Shown here one piece after another: positions 1 through 14,211 of a stretch of 64,000 nt of DNA. The position numbers and the translations under genes were made by a program. The notes beneath the pieces were generated by a model. The model was not told where the DNA came from and searched no databases. It worked only from the letters and a program-made list of their open reading frames with translations. This DNA comes from Nissolia schottii (taxonomy: Eukaryota > Streptophyta > Magnoliopsida > Fabales > Fabaceae), in NCBI GenBank assembly GCA_003254905.1, contig QANU01045404.1:62187-126186 (forward strand). The letters run 5' to 3'. Position 1 is the stretch's first letter. Each line of letters opens with the position of its first letter.

Positions 1-54
1 AAGTTAAAAAAACTGAAATTAGTGTGCCGTTGGGGCGGTTACAACTACTTACAG

Positions 55-458
55 GAGGGAAGGTGGTTGCGTTGGGAGTGGCGAAGGCGAAGAGGCAGGA
101 CACGCTGGAGAGCACGTGGAGGACGATAACGGAGGGACGAGCCATGCCGTTAACAAGGCACCTCAAGAAGTCCGACACGTGGGACTCGCACGCGCGCCGG
201 AGCGCCGCGCCGCTGACGGATCTCAACGCCGTCGGCGGAGTAGCATCGCCGGTGACGAAGAAGTCAGAGACGTTCTCCGGCAGGGAGAATAACGCGTCGC
301 CGGGATCCGGCGGCGGCGGGAGGCTGAGGAAGGAGCCGTCGCTGAGTCAGGACGAGCTGAACCGGCGAGTGGAAGCGTTCATCAACAAATTCAACGCTGA
401 GATGAGGCTGCAGAGGCAGGAGTCGCTGAGACAGTACCGTGAGATGATCACTCGCTGA
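55..458 (+). CDS. DUF761 protein, copy A, last exon (5' part lies left of the window)
   Basis: The final exon begins after an acceptor (TTACAG at 49-54) and runs open for 134 codons to TGA at 456-458. The end of the protein carries the DUF761 signature (cotton-fibre-expressed family): ELNRRVEAFINKF, then [11 protein letters not shown], close to the C-terminus as is usual. An upstream conserved block reads [20 protein letters not shown]. Function is unknown; members are small, plant-only proteins. The first exon is outside the window, but copy B keeps one at 14,979-15,140 plus 20,761-20,887. Adding it in phase predicts a protein of about 230 residues. A Gly- and Ser-rich linker lies between the two conserved blocks. 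No lesion is seen in this exon, so copy A may be functional if its first exon is intact. Confidence 0.8.
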
Positions 459-1130
459 GCTGAGAGTGAGAGAGACACAGTGCAACCGCCATTGTTGTTT
501 CTTCCAAATGCTTATGTTTCCAGCTTTGCCCTTCAATTTGGGGAAGAAGAGTTACCGTTTAGGGTTAAGTGAGGTTCAATCAAGGTCTTTGGTTTGGGGT
601 TTTTTTTTTTCCTGTGATTAGCAAGGTTTTGACCGTTTTTTAAAGCAAGGAAGGAATATATTTTGCTATGTTACAGTGGTTTTTTCAGGAACAGGGTGAT
701 ATCGCATTAGATAAAAAACATATTTTAGTTTAGTAAGTAGTGTGATACGGAAGAAAATGTTACCATGGGGGATATTCTCATCAAATTTATATCAAGTGGA
801 TTTTTGTTCTTTATTATATTTTTTAAGTCAATATTAATGATGCAGTATGCAGCTCATCAGTGCAATGAGGTTGTGAATTTTTTTTCAATTGTGAATTTTT
901 TTTTTCAATTAAGATAGTGAATAATGCTCTTATGTTATAATTTGAATAACCTTGCTGATCAAATAGGTTTACTTGTTTTTGGTATATTTGTGACCTTCCT
1001 CTAGATCAAATAGTGGTTTTTTTGTTTTTTGTTTTTTTTATTTATAGATCCTGTCCATTGATTACCCAAAGAGTTATATTTTCATCCTCCCCTTTTATTA
1101 TTTTGGAACTTTGTAATAGTTTTGCCACCA
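459..1130. other. 3' flank of the DUF761 gene, no further gene seen
   Basis: AT-rich sequence with T-runs, repeated almost base for base at 21,445-22,090 in copy B. The first 150 bases are probably 3' UTR. I see no open frame with coding character. Confidence 0.5.
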
Positions 1131-1310
1131 AGTTGGCAACATTGTACACAAAGTGGGTTAGATATCACATGCTCTTAATTTAAAACATGATAATGGGTTT
1201 ATGAGTCTTCTTAAATATATACTCTTCACTTGATCTAAATTTCATCGATTTGAGACTTTAACACATTCACACTTAAAACATAACAATCTCTCCCTCAAGT
1301 GTGAGACTCT
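1131..1310 (-). mobile_element. LTR-like fragment of a small retroelement (TRIM-like), - strand
   Basis: Read on the - strand, a purine tract (CACTTGAGGGAGAGA, near 1290-1305) is followed by TGTT and an AT-rich stretch with a TATATATTT box. That is the arrangement of polypurine tract plus 3' LTR. A related fragment lies at 3300-3420 and another in copy B near 22,100-22,240. No coding sequence belongs to it, which fits a TRIM-type element, but paired intact LTRs were not found. Confidence 0.4.
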
Positions 1311-1740
1311 TTTCACAGCAAACATGGTTGCATCGTGAGGAACGTTGGGAAATGTGTTTATATTTAGCGAAACAATTACAAGCACGTAGTGAAAATAATA
1401 TTTCTCCCTTGAATTAAACCTATAAGAACACAATATATGATAAGTAATATATCCAAGAATGCGAAAATTAAATAGGCAAAGTAGAGAAAGCACAAACCAA
1501 TGTTTAACGTGAAAAAACTCCCAACGAGAGGAACAAAAATCATGAGACTTAGTCTAGAAAAATTGCACTATGAAATATCAATGAGTACAACAAAAGAGTT
1601 CCATGAAAAAATCTTAAAGACGAAAGCATACTCACTATTAAAATGGTGGAATAAATAATAGAGCAACACGCTCAAAAGATCCATACAGGGTAACAGTATT
1701 AGAGTTGTTTTGGATCTTGGAAAATTTGCTTGATTGAACG

Positions 1741-2160
1741 ATGGAGCCTAATTATGGTAGGATGATTTGTTTGAATGACACTAATTACCACAAATGGGAA
1801 GGCAATATGAAGGATCTACTCTTTGTGAAAAAATTACATCTTTTGATGTTTTCTACGCAGAAATTGGAGAATAAATCTGATGTAGATTGGGCAAGCACGA
1901 GATGGTTTGTGGTTTTATTCAACAATGGGTAGATGACAATGTTTTGAATCATATTGTTAATGATTCACATGCCAAAACTTTATGGGAAAAGCTTGAAAAT
2001 TTGTATGCCTCCAAGACTGGGAACAACAAATTATTTTTGTTGAAACAATCTGAGAATTTGAAGTATAAAGAATGTACTTCTATTCTGATCGCTTGTGATT
2101 TTCAAGGTTGTTTTGATCAATTGTCTGGCATGGGTATTAAATTTGAAGATGAAGTTAAGC
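1741..2160 (+). pseudogene. Ty1/copia gag remnant
   Basis: Two overlapping frames together give a copia gag protein of the UBN2 type: NDTNYHKWEGNMKDLLF in one frame, then IQQWVDDNVLNHIVNDSHAK and LWEKLENLYASKTGNNKLF in the next. The frame changes near 1890, so it cannot be translated whole. The match stops abruptly at 2160, where an unrelated LTR-like block begins. The same gag, further shortened, is at 22,587-22,785 in copy B, so it was present before the module duplicated. Confidence 0.75.
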
Positions 2161-3167
2161 TACCCAGGCCGATCATACGACTGGCCCAACCCCCCATTCC
2201 CCCGCCAAAAAAAAAAAAGGGCCGGTCACCTGACCAGACCCCAAAAAAAAAAAAAGAGAGAAAAACTACATGTCGGTCACAGGACTGCCCCCCCCACAAA
2301 ACGTCCCCCCATCCCTAAACATATCCCTATTACCTTCCCCCCACCTCTGACCACTGTCGGTAGGCAACAGCCCCGCCGCTGGCAACCGCCAAACCACCAC
2401 CATTTACTCATTTTTCCACCACATTAGCCTCCTCCCACTACCTATTTCTTCCATAAAATAAATGCCCATACACATACACATTCTACCATGGCAATCTTCA
2501 TCCAATATTAAGCATATGCAGAAAGTAACTTCAAACACTAGCATATGGAAGAAATGGCTTGCTTGAAAGAAATGGAGACAAAGGTGGTGGTGATCGGAGC
2601 AACGGTGGCAGAAGAGGCTCCCCCACCTGGTCAGATCGGCCCAAAGAGAGGAAGCCTCATGGCACTTAGAGGAGGAGAAGGTCGTAAGCCCAAAGACTCC
2701 GAACTCAGTCCGGCCCAACAAGGCTAAGAGGAGGTAGCGGCAACCTCTCCTCCCCAGTCCGCAACCAACTCCTGGATAAGCGGGAAAAGATAAATCGGGG
2801 AGCAGATAAGCAAACCTCCTCGCTTTATCTCTATCTTACCTCTATCTTTGCACTCTAAGCTCATCTATAAAAGCACACGACCCCTCAGGTCACCAGGTAC
2901 CTCTCATTCCCCTCTTAGAGAATTCCCCTAATCCTTGTGCTTACTTGAGCGTCGGAGTGCCTTTGCAGGTACACCCTACCGCCGCACTCTCTCCGAAAGG
3001 AACCTACTTGGAGCTTTCGTCCGAGCCTCCGAACCTACTCAGAGCTCTCGTCCAGATCTCTGAACCCCGCTCGAAGCTTTCGCCCCCAACCTTTGAGCTT
3101 CCGTCAATGCGCCTTCCTCACCCGTTCAGGTAACCTCGTACCCTATACGAATTACTTGCGAACAGTA
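2161..3167 (+). mobile_element. Probable solo LTR (gypsy-like) inserted in the copia remnant
   Basis: About 1 kb of C-rich sequence, unlike its AT-rich surroundings, splits the copia remnant exactly. It has a TATA box (CTATAAAAG near 2865-2873), then CT-rich sequence and a motif ACTTGAGCGTCGGAGTG near 2943-2959. This arrangement (promoter, then short transcribed leader) is typical of plant gypsy LTRs. No gag or pol reading frame is present, hence 'solo LTR'. Exact ends and target duplication could not be fixed. It is absent from copy B, where the whole block has been lost. Confidence 0.45.
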
Positions 3168-3300
3168 CCATTTGCTTGGAAACAAACAATGGAACAAAGT
3201 TAATTTTGAATAATGTCAGGCACGCACCGGACTTCCGCTTACCTCTGATTTCTGCTAGTTTTCTTGATGACAATGGCTAATACCTTTGGTAATGGACAAT
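3168..3300 (+). pseudogene. Ty1/copia GAG-pre-integrase remnant
   Basis: The copia reading resumes here: the frame gives ICLETNNGTKLILNN, then RHAPDFRLPLISASFLDDNG and a stop. This is the conserved stretch between protease and integrase in copia polyproteins. Together with 1741-2160 it shows one copia element, internally deleted and interrupted by the LTR-like block between them. Confidence 0.6.
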
Positions 3301-3535
3301 GAGTTTATGGGTCTTCCCAAATATATACTCTTCACTCAATCCAAATTTCATCAATGTGAGACTTTAACATTCAAACTTAAAACACAACAATCTCTCCCTC
3401 AAGTGTGAAGCCCAACATCCATATGCTCCCCCCCTCAATGAAAGCTTCTTCTCACGGCAAACACGCATCACTAGGCCAGCCACCTAACCCAAGTGCAAAC
3501 ATCGTGAAGAAATTTCAGGTTAGATTCAAATCATC

Positions 3536-3548
3536 GGCTCTAATACCA
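3536..3548 (-). other. Retroelement primer-binding site
   Basis: On the - strand this reads TGGTATTAGAGCC, one base from the initiator-tRNA-Met primer site common in plant LTR elements. It lies two bases inside an end reading GCCCAACA (3551), as expected for a 5' LTR followed by its primer site on the - strand. Confidence 0.5.
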
Positions 3549-3550
3549 CT

Positions 3551-3746
3551 TGTTGGGCTTAAAGCGGTGATGGGAGCCCAAATTTAAAGTAGACAAATGG
3601 GCTAAGTGAGACAAAAAGCGGGTTAGACGCCACACCTTAACCCATGGGTTAAATAAATAGGTCTAACCCACTTTGTGTCTCGTTTTGCCTGTTTGTTTAA
3701 AAATGTCCTTCGTATTTGGGCTCCCCTCACTGCTTTAAGCCCAACA
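3551..3746 (-). mobile_element. Foldback sequence, probably the LTR of a - strand TRIM-like element
   Basis: The 196 bases begin TGTTGGGCTTAAAGC and end GCTTTAAGCCCAACA, with about 39 bases of imperfect inverted repeat at the ends. A second inner pair (AGCGGGTTAGA against TCTAACCCACTTT) lets nearly the whole unit fold into a hairpin. Because a primer-binding site adjoins it, I favour an LTR over a MITE. Copy B retains only the right-hand part (22,786-22,914), so it was deleted there. Confidence 0.5.
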
Positions 3747-4121
3747 AGAATTGTGTTAACCAAACTTTATCAAATATTTTTAACGACACTTGTTAACAAA
3801 ACTCTTATTGAAAGGTAGTGAGTCATATTAATATGAAATGATCATATAATTAAATGATACGAGTAATAACGTAATCTTCTTTTTTATTTTTTTTTAGAAA
3901 AAAAAGAGATGATGTTTATCCTTTTGTGGTTTGAAGTATGCTTATGAATGTAGCATAATAAATCTCCTACTTAGAAAAGCGCACATAATTTAAAAATCCA
4001 TCTAGATTATTAGATTATAATATAAAATATCATAGTGGTTAATAGAAAAGGAGTTCCCAGTTATTTGGTATTTGTCATGGTTTATCGTTGGCTTGAAATT
4101 ATGGTTTTCGCCATTTATATT
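3747..4121. other. AT-rich spacer shared by copies A and B
   Basis: No gene seen. It aligns with 22,915-23,290 in copy B and lies between the foldback element and the RNase H remnant. Confidence 0.4.
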
Positions 4122-4303
4122 GTGAAATTGATTGTCTTAAAGCTTTTTACACGATAACTGAAGATCACATCCCTCCTCAACATCTTGATCATGAGTTGCT
4201 ATTACAAATTTGTGAGCTTGTTTTGGACCATTGGTGTGTGCATTTTAGCCTTGTCTGTAGGTCTAGCAATCTATGTGTTCATTTCACTGCGAAGAGTGAT
4301 CTA
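4122..4303 (+). pseudogene. RNase H domain remnant of a non-LTR retrotransposon
   Basis: One frame reads EIDCLEAFYTITEDHIPP, then ELVLDHWCVHFS and CRSSNLCVHFTAKSD. This resembles the end of the plant RVT_3 RNase H domain found at the C-terminus of LINE elements and of stray gene fragments, where the motif ends in a pattern like R-x-x-N-x-x-A-D-x-L-A-K. No reverse transcriptase is left nearby. The copy at 23,291-23,472 keeps a better match (NPCANFIAKSD) but has an in-frame stop. Confidence 0.5.
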
Positions 4304-5392
4304 CTAATGGTGCTCCTCGTGATATGGCAGGAGATGAGCGAAGTGCTAAAAAATGAATGTCATAGTGGTGACTATTATTAACAGAGAAAAATGTGTAACT
4401 TGGTAAAATGTGTAACTTGGTGGATAGCAGCAGGCAGAGTTAACTCATATTGTCATGAGATTAAGATTGTATAATGTGTAATGTAAGGATAAATTATGTT
4501 TGGCGTTTATCTCGCCATAACGGCCATGATCTAACCATGAGGTGTTAGCTCAATAGATATGAGCATATGGAGAAGAACCATTGAAATTATTGGGGATTGT
4601 TTGGATATTGCTCAAATTTAGTGATGAATGCCTTTGCCCTTATATTTCTTTCAATTCTTTTTTGGGTTTTGCTAGGACATTAGTTAACACAATTAAAATA
4701 GGAAGTTTTAAGTTGATTAAGCAATTAATGTCATTAAAAACACATAACTTTCCCATTTTTCAACACAAAATTATCATATATGTTTTCTTAACAAATGCCT
4801 TAAAGACACTTGTTAACAAAATCATTTTTTTATTCTCTTATGAAAAATAGAGGAAAAAAATGCTTGCAGAACATTATAATGGATGAGGTGTTTTTAAATT
4901 TTAAGTGAAATTTAAAATGCAAGAGAATTTAAATAATTTGTTATTCAAACAAATTTTTTAATAATAAATCTATTGAAATCATCTTTAAAAAAATTACATT
5001 CCTCTCTGAAAATACTCCATCCAACCCTTGGCAAAAATGATAAAGCGGTTACACAGAAGCTTAAGCAACCATATTTCTTAATTTGAGTGAGGTTTATAGA
5101 ATGTTCCACATAACTCCAGTGTAGCTAGTAGTTCTCTTAGTCAAAATTATCATCTTGTAAATCACAACATGGATGTGCCCCAATAAACAATCCACATTAT
5201 ATATGTGATATGAAATGATCCCTCAATGATGTCATATCATTTCACTGTGCAAACCGACGGGCATTGAAGCCAAGGCTAAGTCTTTATCTACTATTGCAGC
5301 TTTTCGGGAGATACGTTATAACATTGTGAGATCAGACATGAAGGAATTGAATTCTTGCATTTATTTTAGTTGTTGGGAACCAGGCTTATGGA
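4304..5392. other. AT-rich spacer, no gene seen
   Basis: Shared with copy B (23,473-24,800). Copy B carries about 330 extra bases here (24,003-24,335). No convincing coding frame on either strand. Confidence 0.4.
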
Positions 5393-6287
5393 CGGGTGTT
5401 AAACAGTCGGCCCGACCCGTTAAGGTTCGATCCTTTTAGGTTGGTGACCTTGAACGGATTGGGTCAAAATTGTGTGTATTTTTATAATTTAACTCGTTTA
5501 TAGTCAGTTTGTTAGTCTAAACGAGTCAGCTTGCCAGTCTGTTTATTTTTCTAAAAAAATTAAAATTTTAGTCTAATTTGATGATTTAAATATAAAGTTA
5601 TGAATAAGCATGCGCAGTCATTTTTAACTATTTTTTATCGTCTATCTATTAATTAATCAAAAAGAAATAGTTTATATAAAATTTGAGGATCCATTTACGA
5701 TGGTAATAAATAGAGAAAAATTAAAGTTTTGTGATTTTTTCGTCTTTATCTCTTTATTGTGGTTACGAAATCTTTAATTTTAGATAGATATACAAATAGT
5801 AGCATTTTTTTTAATTAAGAAGCTATTTGCAAAGCTTTGATAAAAAAAAGGGATAACAAGATAATGTATTTAATTAACACCTAGAGTCTAAACCCGCGAG
5901 ATGATTAACAAGTTTTAAAATATCTAAAAAATATTTTAATTATAACTAAAACAACTTAGCAATTTAGTTTTCAATTTGGGTTTCAAGATGAAGATGTAAA
6001 ACTTAAATTTGGGCTTCAATTTGAACGTGAGGTATCAATTATCATGTAGTTTTATTAACTTCATTTTTAAAATAACAATTTGATTTTTGGTTTTGGTTTG
6101 TAAAAAAAATTTTCAAAAAATTTCAAAAAAAAGTAAAAAAAAAAAAAATTCACGGGCAACGGCGGGCTTAAAAGGACTAGGCAATTTTTTTCAAATTTGT
6201 AAGGGCCTATGTTTTGCATGTAAAACCCATTCATTTAACCAGGTAAATAGGCCGGGCTCATGGGCTGAACTCATTTTGACAGCCCGA
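5393..6287. mobile_element. hAT-type non-autonomous element, present only in copy A
   Basis: Compared with copy B, which reads straight through (GGCTTACGGATGGACT near 24,790), copy A has about 895 extra bases. The left end is CGGGTGTTAAACAG followed by GGCCCGACCCG; the right end is TTTTGACAGCCCGA. The ends are imperfect inverted repeats of the GGGTGT...ACACCC kind typical of plant hAT elements. The flanking eight bases (CTTATGGA left, TTTATAGA right) agree at six positions, as an old 8-bp target duplication would. The interior is AT-rich with no transposase. Confidence 0.6.
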
Positions 6288-7641
6288 TTTATAGATGGAC
6301 TTGGCAATCAAATTTCACTCTGTGACTGGATCAGGCACATGGGGTAACAAAAAGGGTGAACAAATGGAATATTCCAAAACCCCTCCATTTCTTTTTCCAC
6401 TTTAGTTATTCTTCTAGTATCTTTTTGGCATAATTAAAAAAAATAGAAAAATAGAAAAAAAGAAAAAAATAATTTAAAAGATAACCGCTAGATAATTTGA
6501 AGAAACAAAAAAATAATTTTGATATATTTATAGTATAAAATAGTTTTATATTTTCAATATTAAAAAAATTTTACATTATCATTTAATTGTATTCTGTCTT
6601 ATCATTAAAAAAAAAATAGAATTATGTGCTCTTCTTCAAATGTCTTTAGTTCCCCTTAGATTTCATTGGATATCACATAGACAAAATTGGCATGAAAATA
6701 AAGACAGAGAAAATTTTTGTCCCTCCAAGTTCAATTCAATGAAAAAGTAAATTTATACCATTTGTCGTAACTTCAATAAAATAAAAAAAATTAAAGAAAT
6801 TTTTTTAATTGCGTGTCACTGTCCCCATATCCTCTCTCTGTGTTGTACCAAAGGCAGCCCTAGGCACATTTATTTATTGAGCAACTTTGATTTGCGGAGT
6901 AAGTGCAACTTTCCTCATATGAAAAATCCAGGCTCTATTTTGGATCAGCTAATTCAGTCTCACTCCACCACATTAAAACGTTAGAATGCATGATGTACCG
7001 TCCTCTGAGATTGTTATAAGGATAGGATGCCATAGTTGCAACAGATATATAGAACTCAAGATAATAATCTCCCCCTGGTATGCTTCTTTGAACTAAGATA
7101 ATGGAATGCATAATTTATTCAAAATGTCAATTCTAATTTAAGTTGATAAAGATTTCCCTGCTTTTATGTTTTATCACTTTACTGGGGACAAGAAAGATAT
7201 ACAGAGACTATAATTAACTAATCAGTTGGGATTTTGTTTTTATAATTTTCCTTTCTTTCTTGTTCCTTTCTTTTTGTTTTTCACGCCATTTGGTTTTTCT
7301 TTTAAGAGGGTAGCCTTTCCTTTATTCATATGGTGGTGATTGCAACTTTACATTTCAACTTATTTGCAACTGTATGCCATATAGAGGGTCAAAATACTAA
7401 AAGGAAAAAGAGAAAAGAAAAATACACCATATACATAGTGTCCAAGTTGAACTGCAGTATGTAGAACTCCATATTAACAATACATGTTTATATTTTATAC
7501 ATTTAGAAAGGCAAAAGAAAAGGGAAATTACGCAGCCGCCAGATCGGTCGATACAGTACAGAGACATTGACCATGCCATTTTGCATAGATTTTGTTACAC
7601 ACGTAGCATTTTTTACACATATGATTGAGTGATCATGCTTC
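6288..7641. other. 3' flank of the copy-A receptor kinase gene
   Basis: AT-rich sequence shared with 24,800-26,133. From about 6840 the two copies are nearly identical, so this may include 3' UTR and flanking sequence of the kinase gene. No other gene seen. Confidence 0.4.
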
Positions 7642-10757
<3,116 letters not shown>

Positions 10758-11518
10758 GCTTCAATTTTGTATGAGGGTGCTCAAATTTTAAGCGTGTGTA
10801 TACCTAAAGAGTGATGTTACCGCAGCATAGTCAAAATTAAAGAGCCCCAAGAAAATGTAATGATTGAAGCATGAATGATGGACTAAGTAAAGAGTATATG
10901 TTTAAGAGGTTTACTTTACAACTTTGAGTACATTTAAATCTCTCTAACATTATTCATTGATAGACAAGACCGCGTTAAGCGCAGGGTACACATTGGTCTT
11001 TATTTTATCAGTGAGGGCAACAATTTTGGCTTCCAGATAACCCCATTAGGTGGTTCATTGTCATAGCCTTCTCTCTCGAGCAAGATTTGGGCCAATTAAT
11101 TAGTACCACCTTGCTATTATTGTCATACCTGTCGCTTTGAAGTTTCACATGTTTTGAAAATTAGATCGTCTCTAGTCTACTATATACTGACTATATATAT
11201 ATATATATATNCCTAGGGCAAAATAAGTTGGGAATAAGATTTTATTTTTTTTCTAGTTCCACATGAAAAAGTGTTCATTTCCCAAATTTTAATTAGTTGG
11301 GGGAAAATTTGTGCACCTTTGCTGAAAGGCTGGCACCTAACCTTGACCTGAATCTATCTGTTTTTTGTTTTTTGTTTTTTGTTTTTTCTTTTCATATTCT
11401 TTGATATCTTGGATTGGAACCATTTGCATGATGAAAATGAGTGCAAGCTGAATTTAATAAACATCTATTTAACTCTATCTTTGAATGGAGTTAATCAAAA
11501 CAATCATTGCCAAGTAAC
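10758..11518. promoter_or_regulatory. Upstream region of the copy-A kinase gene
   Basis: Likely promoter, inferred from position only. It contains the sequence AATTAAAGAGCCCCA (about 10,835-10,850), the empty counterpart of the SINE target site in copy B. The single N at 11,211, after a TA run (11,192-11,210), marks an assembly join. Confidence 0.4.
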
Positions 11519-11753
11519 CAATTATTTTTGACAAAGTAACTGCGCATCTTCCGCTCATGCGCAATTCTCATTAGCTGTATGTAAATGATAGTTGATTCAC
11601 TTGATATTTTTTTTTATGATTTATACTTTATTTTTGGATCATCTATAAAGATTTATACTTTGTAATCCTCATAGTATTATTTAGAGTAATGAGTAAGCTT
11701 TGAGTGGTAACTCAATTGGATTTTTTTCTTTAGTCACAAAATTCATTATACTT
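11519..11753. other. 235-bp segment present in copy A, absent from copy B
   Basis: Copy B reads directly from GCCAAGTAGCCA into AATGTACCATGAACTGG (near 30,245-30,270), while copy A has about 235 AT-rich bases between the matching words. No clear terminal repeats, so I cannot say whether this was inserted in A or lost from B. Confidence 0.5.
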
Positions 11754-12315
11754 CTAATGTACCATGAACTGGTTCACGATTTTTTAGTGTACCAATTCTC
11801 TTAGAATTCACCACTGAAAACTCCAAATTAGCATACCGGAATTTTGCAAAGACTTGGTGACTTGTGGGGTTGTGGACGGCTCCTTGAACTGTCATGGAGC
11901 TATCACCGCCTTCTAGATACCGTCTTCGCACAGCCATCGCTGCCTTCTAGATGCCGTCTTCACTCACGACACCACCTACCGCACTTTCACTAGCATAGCC
12001 ACCCATAGATATCCATTGGCAACGACTATTGAAGATGACTATCAATGACATAACTTTGCATTCTCTAGCTAGATCTAACAAGCAATCGTGTAAGGCATAC
12101 GAGAGGAGTGAGTTAAAAGAGAAAGACATGAAGAGTTGTGCAACAACAAGCTTAATGGAGATGGAGGAGTTTAAGGTTTGAAATTAGTATTTTTAGATTT
12201 TACTTTTAAATTTATAAAAATTGGTACTAAATGGGCTATTGTGGGGCTATGGGACAAGACTTTTTAAGATTTTTTTTGGTAAAATCTTTTGTAGTTGAAG
12301 GTTTTTTTATATGTT
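11754..12315. other. Right end of module copy A
   Basis: This matches 30,256-30,820 and includes a moderately GC-rich block (11,860-12,130). The alignment ends near 12,315 and 30,820, which marks the right edge of the duplicated module. No convincing gene. Confidence 0.5.
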
Positions 12316-13160
12316 CTCTTTTTTTTTTTAATTTTTACAATGTATGGATTTTTTTAATAATTTATTTATTATTTGTGTAAAATATAATAAGAGCATATCA
12401 ATTTATATATTAGAACAATTCATGAACCAAAATAATATACCTTCTCCACTTCGTGAGCGTCTCTATCCATTGGAGTGTCGCTTTGGAGCATGGAGGGGAA
12501 GATCTTGCCCAAAAGGATCTTTCAACCAATCATCGAGGTATGCAATTTGTCTTGTTCATCTTGGTGTCCTAAGAATCATGTATGAAATTCTATGATTTTC
12601 TTAGATTTGGTATCAGAGCTATCATATATTATTTTAGTATCCAATAAATTTTATAACCACGAAGTATTTGTTTTTGGTGATTTTTAATGACATGATTGGT
12701 TGAATATTTGAACATCTTGAATTGCTTGTTATTGGAAATTAGATTACAACCCGCGCAATGGGTAGGCAGATGAAATATATTATTTCACAAGTATAGTAGG
12801 AAAAAAAATTTATATGTCATATTAATCTAATATTTAAATAGGAAAAAATGTATATGTTGTTATAAAATATTATTGAAATATGGATATCCTTATCCTAATT
12901 TGGTTAGTATCTAATTAGATAGATATATATTAATATGATAGTATCCAATTAGATAGATATATATATTAATATGACAAAGATTTGATGTAATATTGTGTAC
13001 CTCACTCTTAGCCTATAAATAGTCATATGAGTGCTTATTGTATAAAACTCATCTAAGCATAAGAATAATATCTCTCCCTCTATTCTTTCTCCCTATCTCT
13101 TCTATTATTTCTCCCTATCTCTTCATAATCAATCTTTCTTTGAATTATTCTTCAAGGTAA
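12316..13160 (+). mobile_element. AT-rich junction DNA with an LTR-like promoter segment
   Basis: The part from about 12,840 has a TATA box in AGCCTATAAATAGTC (near 13,010-13,024), followed by a CT-rich leader (CTCTCCCTCTATTC), the look of a plant LTR. No primer site, second LTR or coding part was found, so this is a weak call. Confidence 0.3.
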
Positions 13161-13305
13161 TGTTTTCTTTTGTATGTCCATTACTAAAGAGTCATAAGGA
13201 TATTGGAACCTTATATGTACACATTTTTTTATGGTATAAGTTCATTTTCTTTATTGCTATTATATTATTATTTTTTATAATTTGGTTTGACTTTATCCCA
13301 ACATA

Positions 13306-13308
13306 ATA

Positions 13309-13358
<50 letters not shown>
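13306..13358. repeat. (ATT)n microsatellite
   Basis: About 17 uninterrupted TTA/ATT units. Likely length-polymorphic. Confidence 0.9.
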
Positions 13359-13360
<2 letters not shown>

Positions 13361-13394
13361 CATTCTATTGTTTTTCTTTCAACATCATTCCCAA

Positions 13395-13805
13395 AAGTGA
13401 ATGGTGGATAATGCTATGTGTAAAAAAATAAAACCTTTCCCTGAAGTAAATGGTAATGGTACCTATAAGAAAATATAATCATCCCCTTAAGTGATTGGTA
13501 ATGTTACTTACAAGAAAATAAAACTATTCCTTGAAGTGAAGTACATATAAGAAAACAAAATCATTCCAAGAAATGAATGGTAACCGTATGATGAGAAAAT
13601 AAATTCATTAACAGAAGTGAATGGTAACTTTACGATGAGAAAATAAAATCATCTCCAGAAATAAATGTTAATTGTACCTATGAGGATGAATAAGCATTCC
13701 TAGAAGTGAATGCTAATTGTACTTATAATAAAATATAATCATTCTCATAAAATAATAACAATAAATCCTAAGAAAAACGATAGTCATTCTTAGAAGTGAA
13801 TGCAT
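13395..13805. repeat. Degenerate tandem repeat, unit about 55-60 bp
   Basis: The word GAAGTGAATGGTAA, or close variants, recurs roughly every 55-60 bases, each followed by a GTACCTATAAGAAAATA-like and an ATCATTCC-like segment. About seven units are visible. No coding frame persists across them. Confidence 0.6.
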
Positions 13806-14211
13806 TATTATTATTATTAAAAAAATGATTATTTCTCTATTTAAGGAGATTATATTTATTGAATTTTATTTACATTTCCTAAAGTAAATGTAACTACTTT
13901 AATATTTATTTTTGAGTATCTATAATTTATTAATTTTGTGATTCTAGGTATTTATAATTTTGTAATTGTCTTCTCCTAGAGAGATTAATATAATGAATTC
14001 ATTATTTACCAAATTATAAAACATAATTTGATACTCATATCCTTAAAAAAAATTGAATGCATTTGAGACTATAAGATCTTAAATCTCGTAGTGAGAGAAA
14101 AACTCAATAGTTTTTAAGACAAGTTCTCTAATTAAATTATTTGATAAAAATATCATTAATGAGAACTAATTGGTAAAATATTTTTCACATTTCACACTTC
14201 AAATAGAGTTC

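Noticed and set aside
264..536. Open frame on the - strand opposite the DUF761 exon (also at 21,250-21,522)
   Set aside because: It is the mirror of a GC-rich coding exon; no motif, and its composition follows from the sense strand.
13306..13358. Possible CRISPR-like or regulatory array
   Set aside because: It is a simple trinucleotide microsatellite in a plant genome.
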